Assembly: GCF_003363715.1 (NCBI RefSeq)
Contig: NZ_QREV01000001.1
Span: forward strand, 124,001-188,000
From: Parabacteroides acidifaciens
GTDB taxonomy: Bacteria; Bacteroidota; Bacteroidia; Bacteroidales; Tannerellaceae
Length of the DNA stretch: 64,000 bases
Direction: 5' to 3'
Positions 1-6,816 of this stretch are shown one piece after another. Positions within the stretch are counted from its first letter, which is position 1, and every line of letters begins with the position of its first letter. The position numbers were made by a program, and so were the translations under genes. The notes below the pieces were generated by a model. It saw only the letters and a list, made by a program, of their open reading frames with translations. It was not told the DNA's origin and searched no databases.

Positions 1-203
1 GTACACATACCAACCTGACATATTGCTATCTTGCCACCGATGTAGAGCCTGTCATGGCCCAACATCTCGAAGCAACGGAAGATCTGAGCGTCCATCTTTT
101 GACACTCGATGAAGTAAAAGAACTCCTGATAAACGACCGGATCAAACAAGCGCTTCATGCCGCCCCGCTCTGGAAGTATATGGCGTTAAACCATCTTATC
201 TGA
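1..203 (+). CDS. C-terminal part of a Nudix hydrolase-like protein (partial)
   Basis: An open frame enters from the left edge (first full codon at base 3) and stops with TGA at 201-203, giving the last 66 residues of a protein. It reads NLTYCYLATDVEP, then TEDLSVHLLTLDEV, and ends in KYMALNHLI. This pattern resembles the C-terminus of ADP-ribose pyrophosphatase-type Nudix hydrolases, where a 'T E x L x V x x L t x d E V' strand-helix segment follows the Nudix box. The Nudix box itself lies outside the window, so the family call is an inference. The transcript probably ends in the hairpins just downstream (about 208-256). Confidence 0.55.
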   Translation, partial: THTNLTYCYLATDVEPVMAQHLEATEDLSVHLLTLDEVKELLINDRIKQALHAAPLWKYMALNHLI

Positions 204-440
204 TTATTGTAGTACCTCACGAAGTACAATAGGTTCAGTTTTTTGCAGAACTGAACTATCCCGTTCCCGCGCTCCGACGCGGGATCGCAAAGGAACAGGT
301 TTTATCCAAAACTGGTAAATGATGATTCAGGATACGGCAGGCTATTTTGCGATCCCGCGTCGAAGCGCGGGAACGAGGTAGTTCACTTTTTCTTAAATAT
401 GCTCCCTTTCAACTTTCAACTCTTAACTTTCAACTCCCCC
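204..440. repeat. REP/BIME-like inverted repeat element, copy 1, followed by heptamer array
   Basis: After the Nudix-like gene there is a small hairpin (arms GTTCAGTT and AACTGAAC, about 232-255). Next come two GC-rich palindromic modules in opposite orientation, at 263-291 and 346-374. Each contains CCCGCG..CGCGGG followed by GATCGCAAA or its complement, and a roughly 55-bp spacer separates them. The same architecture recurs at 58240-58385. A tandem heptamer array (CTTTCAA, CTTTCAA, CTCTTAA, CTTTCAA) occupies 406-433. I see no convincing gene here; the short open frame at 347-550 is made of repeat sequence. Confidence 0.75.
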
Positions 441-951
441 GGGGGGCTTATTGTATAAAACGCATTTTTCAGGCTCAAAAGACATCCGAAACAAAACAAA
501 TGTTAATCCGTTTTTTGGGCCTCAAAAAGGGACTTTTTCCTCTTTTTTGAGTGTTTTCAACAATTACGACCGTCCTCTTTGCCATTATGACCGTGCTAAT
601 AGGTAGTGCACTCGGCACCTCGCGAAGATTAGGACGGTCGTAATGGCGATTTGCACGGTCGTAATTGAAAAGAGGACTGTCTTTAGGGCAAAAAAGTCCC
701 TGAATTTCCTTGGGATATTCGGAACGCCGTCCGTTTTATTTTCAAATATTCGATTCTCCGGGAGTTAAGGTTTATCACTTTGTCGCTGTTTCCGGTTTTC
801 GACAAACAAATTGCATGCTTTTTGGAATGGGCTCGGCAGCTCATTTTCTCTGTTGTCATCCGTAAAAGCTAAAACCATGAAAAGAGTCAATCCAAAATCG
901 ATCAAGATTTCGGACGAAATAGAAAAACGGCTGAAATAGGGGGTTATTGTA
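441..951 (+). mobile_element. 511-bp interspersed element, copy A (non-autonomous, MITE-like)
   Basis: This unit is bounded by short direct terminal repeats: GGGGGGCTTATTGTA at 441-455 and GGGGGTTATTGTA at 939-951. A second copy of almost the same length lies at 26616-27127 on the other strand and aligns along its whole length. The outer roughly 90 bp on the left and 75 bp on the right are nearly identical, and the middle is diverged. The middle of this copy holds ACGGTCGTAAT-type motifs arranged as an inverted repeat (about 561-595 against 632-667). It encodes no transposase. The right end contains a 20-codon reading frame (877-939) starting MKRVNPKSIKISDE. Non-autonomous mobility is inferred from the two copies, not shown. 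Confidence 0.65.
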
Positions 952-993
952 ATCTTTTTATTAGCAATAGGGTTCAGTATTGCCGATTTTTTC

Positions 994-1001
994 TATCTTT
1001 G
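994..1001 (+). promoter_or_regulatory. Bacteroidota -7 promoter element for corA
   Basis: TATCTTTG matches the Bacteroidota TAnnTTTG -7 consensus. It precedes a leader of about 125 nt before the corA start codon. Confidence 0.7.
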
Positions 1002-1026
1002 CAGCCGTAAAAAGTAATTATAAATT

Positions 1027-1132
1027 ATGGACGACAGTATTCCGCGAGAAACAAAAACAGTAAGTAACAAATAACGTCGGAGAGGTTATAGCATTGCCTC
1101 TGCGCGTTGTAAAACAACGAAAGGAGGCAATA
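1027..1132 (+). promoter_or_regulatory. corA leader: short upstream ORF and Shine-Dalgarno-sequestering hairpin
   Basis: The leader contains a 15-codon frame at 1027-1074 (MDDSIPRETKTVSNK). It is followed by a long hairpin: 1093-1100 (ATTGCCTC) pairs perfectly with 1124-1131 (GAGGCAAT), and 1105-1110 (CGTTGT) pairs with 1114-1119 (ACAACG). The AGGAGG Shine-Dalgarno sequence (1122-1127) lies mostly in the outer stem. An alternative pairing is possible between AGAGG (1081-1085) and CCTCT (1097-1101), which would break the sequestering stem and free the ribosome site. The switch logic is an inference from complementarity. It does not match an M-box that I recognise. Confidence 0.6.
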
Positions 1133-2059
1133 ATGAGATCATTTCTTTATTGTGAAGCCGGTTTTGTGGAAAAAGACCAATGGCTTCCAAACAGCTGGAT
1201 TAATGTAGAATGTCCCACACCGGATGATATCCATTATCTGACAAACGAATTCAATGTTCCCGAATCTTTTTTAAGTGATGTGGCCGATACGGACGAACGC
1301 CCGCGTATCGAATACGAAGGCAACTGGTTACTGACAATTATCCGTATCCCGGTACAAAGTCAGGAGCACGGCATCCCTTTTACGACTATTCCTTTGGGAA
1401 TCATGACAAACAACGAAGTGATCGTTTCTGTCTGTTATTACAAGACGGAACTGATCCCCGATTTCATCCGCTATACACGTCGTAAGGAAGTGGTGGTACG
1501 CCATAAATATGATTTGATCCTGCGACTTATCCACTCGTCTGCCGTCTGGTTCCTGAAGTATCTGAAACAGATCAATAATGAGGTGGCACATGCAGAGAAA
1601 GCCCTGGAAAAGAGCATCCGGAATGAAGACTTGCTCCGGCTGATGAAACTGGAAAAAAGTATGGTTTATTTCAACACTTCCATTCGTGGCAATGAAGTGA
1701 TGCTTACCAAACTGCAAAGTATTTTCCAGGAGCCGATCTATATGGATAACGAGCTATTGGAGGATGTGGAAACCGAGTTGAAACAGGCGCACCTGACAGT
1801 CAATATCTACAGCGATATCCTGACCGGTACGATGGATGCTTTCGCCTCCATCATTTCCAACAATGTGAACACCATCATGAAGCGCATGACCTCAATCTCC
1901 ATCATCCTGATGGTCCCCACTCTTATCGCCAGTTTCTACGGGATGAACGTCCCGGTTTATGGTGAAGGTATGCCCCACGCCTTTGCCCTGATCGTCCTGG
2001 TATCGATCGCATTGTCTGCGTTGTCGTTCCTTATTTTCAGAAAGATCAAATGGTTCTAA
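1133..2059 (+). CDS. corA: CorA-family magnesium/divalent cation transporter
   Basis: The product (308 aa) is an inner-membrane CorA-type channel for Mg2+ or related divalent cations. It has a long acidic and helical cytoplasmic domain (residues 1 to about 245) with a coiled-coil stretch. Two C-terminal membrane helices follow, the first ending in the signature YGMNVP, which contains the GMN selectivity motif. It ends in a basic RKIKWF tail. The ATG at 1133 is chosen because AGGAGG lies 5 nt upstream; an in-frame TTG at 1094 falls inside the leader hairpin. The gene stands alone, and its stop is followed by a 17-bp inverted repeat. Expression is probably controlled post-transcriptionally by the leader. 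Substrate (Mg, Co, Ni or Zn) cannot be decided from sequence. Confidence 0.9.
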   Translation: MRSFLYCEAGFVEKDQWLPNSWINVECPTPDDIHYLTNEFNVPESFLSDVADTDERPRIEYEGNWLLTIIRIPVQSQEHGIPFTTIPLGIMTNNEVIVSVCYYKTELIPDFIRYTRRKEVVVRHKYDLILRLIHSSAVWFLKYLKQINNEVAHAEKALEKSIRNEDLLRLMKLEKSMVYFNTSIRGNEVMLTKLQSIFQEPIYMDNELLEDVETELKQAHLTVNIYSDILTGTMDAFASIISNNVNTIMKRMTSISIILMVPTLIASFYGMNVPVYGEGMPHAFALIVLVSIALSALSFLIFRKIKWF

Positions 2060-2069
2060 GAACAATCTA

Positions 2070-3278
2070 TTATTGATTACCAATATGGCTCGAACCGTAT
2101 TGGTAATCAATTTCGATGTTCATGCCGCTATATCTTTTGTATTTTATTTGTTTAGTATCCCAAATACCTTGAAACATTAAAATATACTGAAGCGATACAT
2201 CGTCCACGCGGGTAAAAAATTTAATGGTCATTTTCGTATCTCCACTGACCTTTGCGATACCCAATGGGACATCTGTTTCGCTTACCCCCGCCAAGGAGCC
2301 GTTGACAGAGGCTAAAACTTTGTATAAGGATTGAGTCGTATATTTGCAATCACTGTCTGTCAAACCCGGAAAAATAGAATAATAGGAATCCATATCAGAC
2401 GTAATCTCCCAGCCCATTTTTTGTTTTGACATGATCTCGACCTCTTTGGCAAACAAACTACCCAAGTTATCGATGACCACCTCTCCCGCGCTTTCGAAAG
2501 ATGTTAGAATAGTGTCCACCTCCAATTTAGGCCCTATCGAATGTATCGCATAAGAGGACTGTATAGTCGCCTCATGAATATTACGCAGCCAGTTAAAAGT
2601 TCCAATCGTTCCCGCCATCTCTTTCCATTGCCCGTCCACTTCTACGCAATGCACAAGCTGTCCGACGTGCAAGAGAGAGTTCGCCTGGTTTATTATTTCT
2701 ACCGGAAGCGTTTTCTCCGGGCCGGACACTTCCAAATCAAAGGTAACCAAACCGGCATGTTCGAGATCTACCATAGGACCGTTGATAAACTCTGTAGCAG
2801 AAACATCTATCGGTTGATCGGATATACCGGCGGGAAATATAATGGAAGTCAGTTTATCTGCTCCCGGATAAACAATAACCGTATCCCTGGACGGATCAAT
2901 CGTAACAACAGGATTCTTCTTTGCCATCTGCAAGGGAAGTGCCACACTGCTTCTGGTTTGCATTTCTTCCGGTATCGAGACTGTTGTAGTAATCGGAATA
3001 TACCCTTCTTTCATATACGAAACGGTACATTTTCCCTTTTGGTTTACAGGCAATTGATACCATCCTTCGTGTGAGGTTTCAACCTGGGTATCGGAAAAGC
3101 TCACCACTACACCTTCAACAGGGCTATTTCCCTCTTTTATTTGCCCGATAATATAATAGACTTCTTCCTCTAACGGGTTATTCACGATCTCCGGCCTATA
3201 GCCTCTGCTACAAGATATAAATCCCATGCCTGCCACAAGCACAGATATAATAGCCATTATTATTTTCTTGAATTTCAT
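2070..3278 (-). CDS. Lipoprotein with N-terminal carboxypeptidase-like regulatory (CarboxypepD_reg) domain, unknown function
   Basis: This is a 402-aa surface or periplasmic lipoprotein. The N-terminus MKFKKIIMAIISVLVAG is followed by a lipobox (FISC, lipidated Cys near residue 23). Residues about 40-110 (GQIKEGNSPVEGVVVSF, EGWYQLPV) read as a carboxypeptidase-regulatory or Ig-like beta-sandwich. The remainder is beta-rich and I do not recognise it. The ATG at 3278 is preferred because the longer in-frame extension is not signal-peptide-like. A TACATTTA box at about 3298-3305 is a near match to the promoter consensus. The last 10 or so codons and the stop lie inside a perfect inverted repeat (2072-2111). 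Its composition is more AT-rich than the neighbours. Confidence 0.7.
   Translation of the reverse strand: MKFKKIIMAIISVLVAGMGFISCSRGYRPEIVNNPLEEEVYYIIGQIKEGNSPVEGVVVSFSDTQVETSHEGWYQLPVNQKGKCTVSYMKEGYIPITTTVSIPEEMQTRSSVALPLQMAKKNPVVTIDPSRDTVIVYPGADKLTSIIFPAGISDQPIDVSATEFINGPMVDLEHAGLVTFDLEVSGPEKTLPVEIINQANSLLHVGQLVHCVEVDGQWKEMAGTIGTFNWLRNIHEATIQSSYAIHSIGPKLEVDTILTSFESAGEVVIDNLGSLFAKEVEIMSKQKMGWEITSDMDSYYSIFPGLTDSDCKYTTQSLYKVLASVNGSLAGVSETDVPLGIAKVSGDTKMTIKFFTRVDDVSLQYILMFQGIWDTKQIKYKRYSGMNIEIDYQYGSSHIGNQ
2072..2111. terminator. Perfect 17-bp inverted repeat between convergent corA and lipoprotein gene
   Basis: Arms at 2072-2088 and 2095-2111 are exact reverse complements around a 6-nt loop. 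The hairpin starts 12 nt after the corA stop and overlaps the 3' end of the opposing gene, encoding its last residues. No clean U-tract follows on either strand, so it may block converging transcription or protect 3' ends rather than act as a classical intrinsic terminator. Confidence 0.5.
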
Positions 3279-3339
3279 ATTAGATTTATTTATTCTGTAA
3301 ATGTAGTAAAAAAACGGTAGCAACCCCTTGTTTTTCAAT

Positions 3340-3378
3340 AAAAAAATCCGCTTTACCTTCACAGGCGAAGCGGATTTA
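3340..3378 (-). terminator. Intrinsic terminator, minus strand
   Basis: Stem AAATCCGCTT (3344-3353) pairs with AAGCGGATTT (3368-3377). Read on the minus strand, the hairpin is followed by a run of seven or so T residues. Confidence 0.8.
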
Positions 3379-3554
3379 ATCGATAAGCTTTTTCTAATCA
3401 AATATCTAATCAGAAAACAATATCTCGGGAAGGATAATATCTAATTCTGATAATAATAAAACAAAGAGTGTGCCGGAAACGGTCAAAGGAATGCCACATA
3501 TGCACCAATAAACTGAAATACAATACAATAAAGTGCGATTAAAGAAAACGGGGA

Positions 3555-3606
3555 AAATAAGAAAAGTGTGGAGTAAATTGTGGAATGTGTGTAAAAATTC
3601 CACACT
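3555..3606 (-). terminator. Probable terminator of the winged-helix gene
   Basis: AGTGTGGA (3565-3572) pairs with TCCACACT (3599-3606) just after the stop of the minus-strand gene. A TTTTCTTATTTT tract follows on the minus strand. Confidence 0.5.
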
Positions 3607-3619
3607 CTATGGGGAATGC

Positions 3620-4675
3620 TTATTCTTTAGCGTAGAAATAACAATAGCGGTCAACCGCCTTTTTCAGCAACTCTTCCGGAATATCGGAAACATCATTGAA
3701 GAAAGAGACTTCAGGCGCCAGAGCTTTTTTCTTTACAGCTTTTTTCCAGTTGCCGATGATGCGGCCATTATGGAGGATAACCGGATAGAAAATGCCGAAA
3801 GTATTGAACGCCTTGGGATGATGCTCCCGGAGCAGGACGGTTGTCCGGTCTTTGTAGCTGATCAGATATTCGTCGTAGGAAGGCAGCAGGTGGAGCACCT
3901 GCCGGCAACGGGCTTTCAGGTCACAGGAAGTATGCAAATAGAAAATTTCCGAATCATACTGTTCCGTAAGCAAATCGCATTCGATCAGGCCGACCGCATG
4001 GCGGGCATCGGTCGTTGTCAGGCCGGACCACCAGATAAAATCGGCTAACGTAGCAGGGGAATGGCTTTGGAAATAGAGAGTGGCCAGACGGGCAAGCGCC
4101 TCTTCCCGGTGCAGTTCCTTAACCGGCGGCACCCGTTCATCCAGGAGGGCATAGGTAGGCTTTTTCCCTTTGTCGACGCCGCTGCAAATAAATCCATCCA
4201 CTTCTGCACGGATCAAGAAAAGATGCATAGGGTAATTGCCGGCCTCGAGTCCGGATCGTGCAAACTCCTCTCCCAGCTCTTGCTTGGTTAAGCTCTTATT
4301 GCCGGCCAACAGCTTTTCCAAAAGATTATTGCTCTGGATATAAAGGCTTTCGGGGATTTCAATTTTATTGCTTCTGGCATACGACTCAAAAGCTGTCTTT
4401 ATCCGCCCACCGGACAATTGCAGCATCCAACGGATATCCCCGGCGGCAACAAAATGCCAGGTCGGACGCAAGATATGGGTGCGCAGGATTTCGCCTTTTG
4501 CAAGTGCATTGTCTACAGCCTGCAACGTGGCAGACTTCAAACGGCAACCGACCGCCCATTTCGCCATTGTGTACTCCTGTGCTTGGATAGCGCCCATCCA
4601 GGCAACCACCTCTTCAGGAGTTTTGAACTTTGGTTTTGCCAATTGCTGGCTTAACAGGCGGATATCGGTCAGCAT
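3620..4675 (-). CDS. Winged-helix DNA-binding protein of the AlkZ/YcaQ-like (HTH_42) family
   Basis: This 351-aa cytoplasmic protein matches the family of tandem winged-helix proteins that includes the DNA glycosylases AlkZ and YcaQ, which unhook crosslinked or bulky alkylated bases. The QxQ catalytic signature is present as Q31-A32-Q33 in the context GAIQAQEY. Downstream family segments are LRTHILRPTWHFVAAGDIRWML (residues about 64-85) and LADFIWWSGL (about 211-220). It ends in basic and aromatic residues. It sits 11 bp after the cysteine desulfidase gene, so the two are probably cotranscribed. A glycosylase role is an inference from family and motif; some members have no tested activity. 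Confidence 0.75.
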   Translation of the reverse strand: MLTDIRLLSQQLAKPKFKTPEEVVAWMGAIQAQEYTMAKWAVGCRLKSATLQAVDNALAKGEILRTHILRPTWHFVAAGDIRWMLQLSGGRIKTAFESYARSNKIEIPESLYIQSNNLLEKLLAGNKSLTKQELGEEFARSGLEAGNYPMHLFLIRAEVDGFICSGVDKGKKPTYALLDERVPPVKELHREEALARLATLYFQSHSPATLADFIWWSGLTTTDARHAVGLIECDLLTEQYDSEIFYLHTSCDLKARCRQVLHLLPSYDEYLISYKDRTTVLLREHHPKAFNTFGIFYPVILHNGRIIGNWKKAVKKKALAPEVSFFNDVSDIPEELLKKAVDRYCYFYAKE

Positions 4676-4686
4676 ATTTCTTTCTA

Positions 4687-5979
4687 TTAGCAGGATTTGC
4701 CGGTCATAATGTCCAACACCAACTTATCGGTCGCTTCCATCCCTTTGGAACCGATAGAGGTCAGGTTGATGATCGATTTGTCTACATCTTCGTCGATAAT
4801 GCCTTCAACGGGAGTGACGACTTTGTTTTCCATCGCCATCAACGCAGACAGCATGGCGGTAGAGACACCGCTGGATACTTTCATGGCGCAACTGGGCTTT
4901 GCGCCGTCGCAGATCATGCCGGTTATGTTACCGATCATATTCTTGATGGCATAGGATATCTGTACTTTATTACCTCCCATCAGATAGGTAATCCCGCAAC
5001 TGGCTCCCGTAGCCGCCACCACGCATCCGCAAAGGGCGGACAGGCGTCCTAAGCTTTGCTTGATATAAATGACCATCAAGTGGCTTAACATCAGGGCGCG
5101 GATCAACTGCTCTTCCGAACATTCGATGTCTTCGGCAAAAGAGAGAACGGGAAGCGTGGCTGCAATTCCCTGGTTACCGCTGCCGGAATTGCTCATTACC
5201 GGGATCATCGCCCCGTCCATGCGGGCATCGCAGGCTGCAGCGGTCATCGCCAGCATATGCGTATAGGCGGAATCGCCCATATATTTCCGTCCGTAGACAC
5301 CGGAAACAGTCTTGCTTACCGTATGACCGAAATTACCTTTGAGCGAAGCTTCGGCTGCTTTCCGGTTCAAGTCGGCGGTTTCCAGGATGAAACGGATTTC
5401 GTCGAGCGGCATCTCCATCGCAAACTCATAGACGGTCGAGAAAGAGAGTTTCAGTTCATCATCTTCGGCGGAAGCATCACAGGTAACGCCTTCTTTCCTC
5501 AAGTCTGTCAGAACCGAGCCGTTCTTCTCCACATAGACGATATTCGTATGTTCATGGCAGATAATCACCCGGGAGGTTTCGTCTCCGGCAGAACAGAGCA
5601 CTTCGATATACAGTTTGTCTACATTCTCCTTTAAAGCAATATGAATACATTTATCTTCAATCATCCGCTTACCGGCCGTAAGTGCTTCGGGTGTCAGGTC
5701 GCGCAAGACTTCAAGACCATAGGCCGATTTGCCGATCAACGTACCTAAGGCAATCGCGATCGGCAACCCGACCATTCCGGTTCCGGGGATTCCGACACCC
5801 ATTGCGTTCTTCAGGATATTGGCACTCAGGAATACTTCCGTCTTTTCCGGACGGCAACCTAAAACTTCGGCAGCTTTAGCAGCAGCCAGTGCGACAGCAA
5901 CAGGTTCCGTACAGCCGATAGCCGGGATTACTTCCTGATGTATAAGCTTGATGATTTGTGTTTGAGTTGTTTTGTTCAT
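4687..5979 (-). CDS. cyuA: L-cysteine desulfidase (CyuA/UPF0597 family, serine dehydratase alpha-like)
   Basis: This 430-aa cytosolic enzyme is predicted to break L-cysteine into pyruvate, sulfide and ammonia. The family uses a 4Fe-4S cluster and an N-terminal catalytic cysteine. The catalytic-type Cys is C23 in IGCTEP. Candidate cluster cysteines are in the C-terminal half (SALCGCVVAATGASCG and ICDGAKPSCAMK). The glycine-rich segment IPVMSNSGSGNQG, typical of UPF0597 proteins, lies near residue 265. Length is normal for the family. A TATCTTTG promoter box lies 31 bp upstream at 6010-6017. The winged-helix gene follows in the same direction. Family call is strong; physiological direction is inferred. 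Confidence 0.85.
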   Translation of the reverse strand: MNKTTQTQIIKLIHQEVIPAIGCTEPVAVALAAAKAAEVLGCRPEKTEVFLSANILKNAMGVGIPGTGMVGLPIAIALGTLIGKSAYGLEVLRDLTPEALTAGKRMIEDKCIHIALKENVDKLYIEVLCSAGDETSRVIICHEHTNIVYVEKNGSVLTDLRKEGVTCDASAEDDELKLSFSTVYEFAMEMPLDEIRFILETADLNRKAAEASLKGNFGHTVSKTVSGVYGRKYMGDSAYTHMLAMTAAACDARMDGAMIPVMSNSGSGNQGIAATLPVLSFAEDIECSEEQLIRALMLSHLMVIYIKQSLGRLSALCGCVVAATGASCGITYLMGGNKVQISYAIKNMIGNITGMICDGAKPSCAMKVSSGVSTAMLSALMAMENKVVTPVEGIIDEDVDKSIINLTSIGSKGMEATDKLVLDIMTGKSC

Positions 5980-6009
5980 GGACTTAGAGTTTTTTCCTTA
6001 ATTATCCGG

Positions 6010-6017
6010 CAAAGATA
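6010..6017 (-). promoter_or_regulatory. -7 promoter element for cyuA
   Basis: TATCTTTG on the minus strand, 31 bp upstream of the cyuA start, just before the 3' end of the upstream lipoprotein gene. Confidence 0.65.
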
Positions 6018-6018
6018 G

Positions 6019-6681
6019 TTATTTATCATTATTGCCTGCGGTTTCGACAGTGAAAGTTTCTTCATCCGTCCCGTTGCCGCGCCCTTCCAGAAGGCGGACA
6101 CTGAAGACGGCTTCACCGGTACGCAACTTCGGTGATGCCTGTACGGTTACGTTGTATGTGATACGGTCTTCACGCGTGATCTTCGCTATCCGCACCGGAT
6201 CGGACAGTTTGATGTTTTTCCCCTTCTTTACTTTCACTACCGGTTCGACATCCAGAGCATCCTGAAAGCTGTTGTTGACAATCACTAAGGAGATATGACA
6301 GGTTTCCCCGGCATCGATCTTTTGGTTACGGGCGGTGCTGTCTTCCACCAGGAAGATATCTTCAATCTGCAAGTCGGGAAGAAGGACATGTGACGAAGGC
6401 GTATAGTTGCCGGGCTCTCTTTTCTCTACCTTCACTTCGCCTGCATTGGCGGCAATCGAAGCGCCGGCAATTCCTCCGACAGCTGTCCCGACAAAAGAGC
6501 CGATGTCAGCCCCTACTTCGTCGTCAATAGCATATCCGACAGCCCCGCCAAAAAGCCAGCCGACAAACGACCCGATCTGCGCACCAAAGCCGACCCGGTC
6601 TTCCCGACTCATGTTCTTCATCGATCCGCAACCCGTCAGAATCAACAAAGACAACGATATAGACAGTACTTTATTTTTCAT
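6019..6681 (-). CDS. Glycine-zipper lipoprotein, unknown function
   Basis: This 220-aa lipoprotein has the signal MKNKVLSISLSLLILTGC (lipidated C18). A glycine-zipper region follows at residues about 32-82, with repeated GxxxG spacing (GSFVGWLFGG, GADIGSFVG, GGIAGASIA). Such regions insert into or pack against membranes, as in SlyB- or OmpA-like envelope proteins. The C-terminal 100 residues (LPDLQIEDIFLVED, KIDAGETCHISLVIVNN) look like an Ig/CARDB-type beta-sandwich. It is monocistronic with a TATCTTTG box at 6715-6722. No function can be assigned. Confidence 0.65.
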   Translation of the reverse strand: MKNKVLSISLSLLILTGCGSMKNMSREDRVGFGAQIGSFVGWLFGGAVGYAIDDEVGADIGSFVGTAVGGIAGASIAANAGEVKVEKREPGNYTPSSHVLLPDLQIEDIFLVEDSTARNQKIDAGETCHISLVIVNNSFQDALDVEPVVKVKKGKNIKLSDPVRIAKITREDRITYNVTVQASPKLRTGEAVFSVRLLEGRGNGTDEETFTVETAGNNDK

Positions 6682-6714
6682 ATTTTCCTATTTTAATCCT
6701 TCTTATTCCATGAA

Positions 6715-6722
6715 CAAAGATA
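6715..6722 (-). promoter_or_regulatory. -7 promoter element for glycine-zipper lipoprotein
   Basis: TATCTTTG on the minus strand, 34 bp before the start codon. Confidence 0.65.
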
Positions 6723-6787
6723 ATCATCTGTTCGACTTTATGACACCGGAAAGGGCGAAAACCCCTATCCGATTGCATTTTTTTATG

Positions 6788-6795
6788 TAAGTTTG
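6788..6795 (+). promoter_or_regulatory. -7 promoter element for the helicase gene
   Basis: TAAGTTTG matches TAnnTTTG and lies 22 bp before the ATG at 6817, giving a short 5' leader. Confidence 0.65.
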
Positions 6796-6816
6796 CGCCC
6801 GATTAAAACGAGAATA

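Larger units (their letters stand above)
3279..3619. other. Intergenic region with two minus-strand terminators
   Basis: These 341 bp separate two minus-strand genes. They hold two terminator-like hairpins (described separately) and an AT-rich stretch. A 65-codon minus-strand frame at 3406-3603 has no ribosome site and spans one of the hairpins, so I do not call it a gene. Confidence 0.5.

Noticed and set aside
347-550. 67-codon frame at the start of copy A
   Set aside because: It runs from the REP-like repeat through the heptamer array into the element end, so it is composed of repeat sequence only.
3406-3603. 65-codon minus-strand frame between the winged-helix gene and lipoprotein gene
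   Set aside because: It begins inside a terminator-like hairpin, lacks a ribosome site and has no recognisable pattern apart from hydrophobicity.
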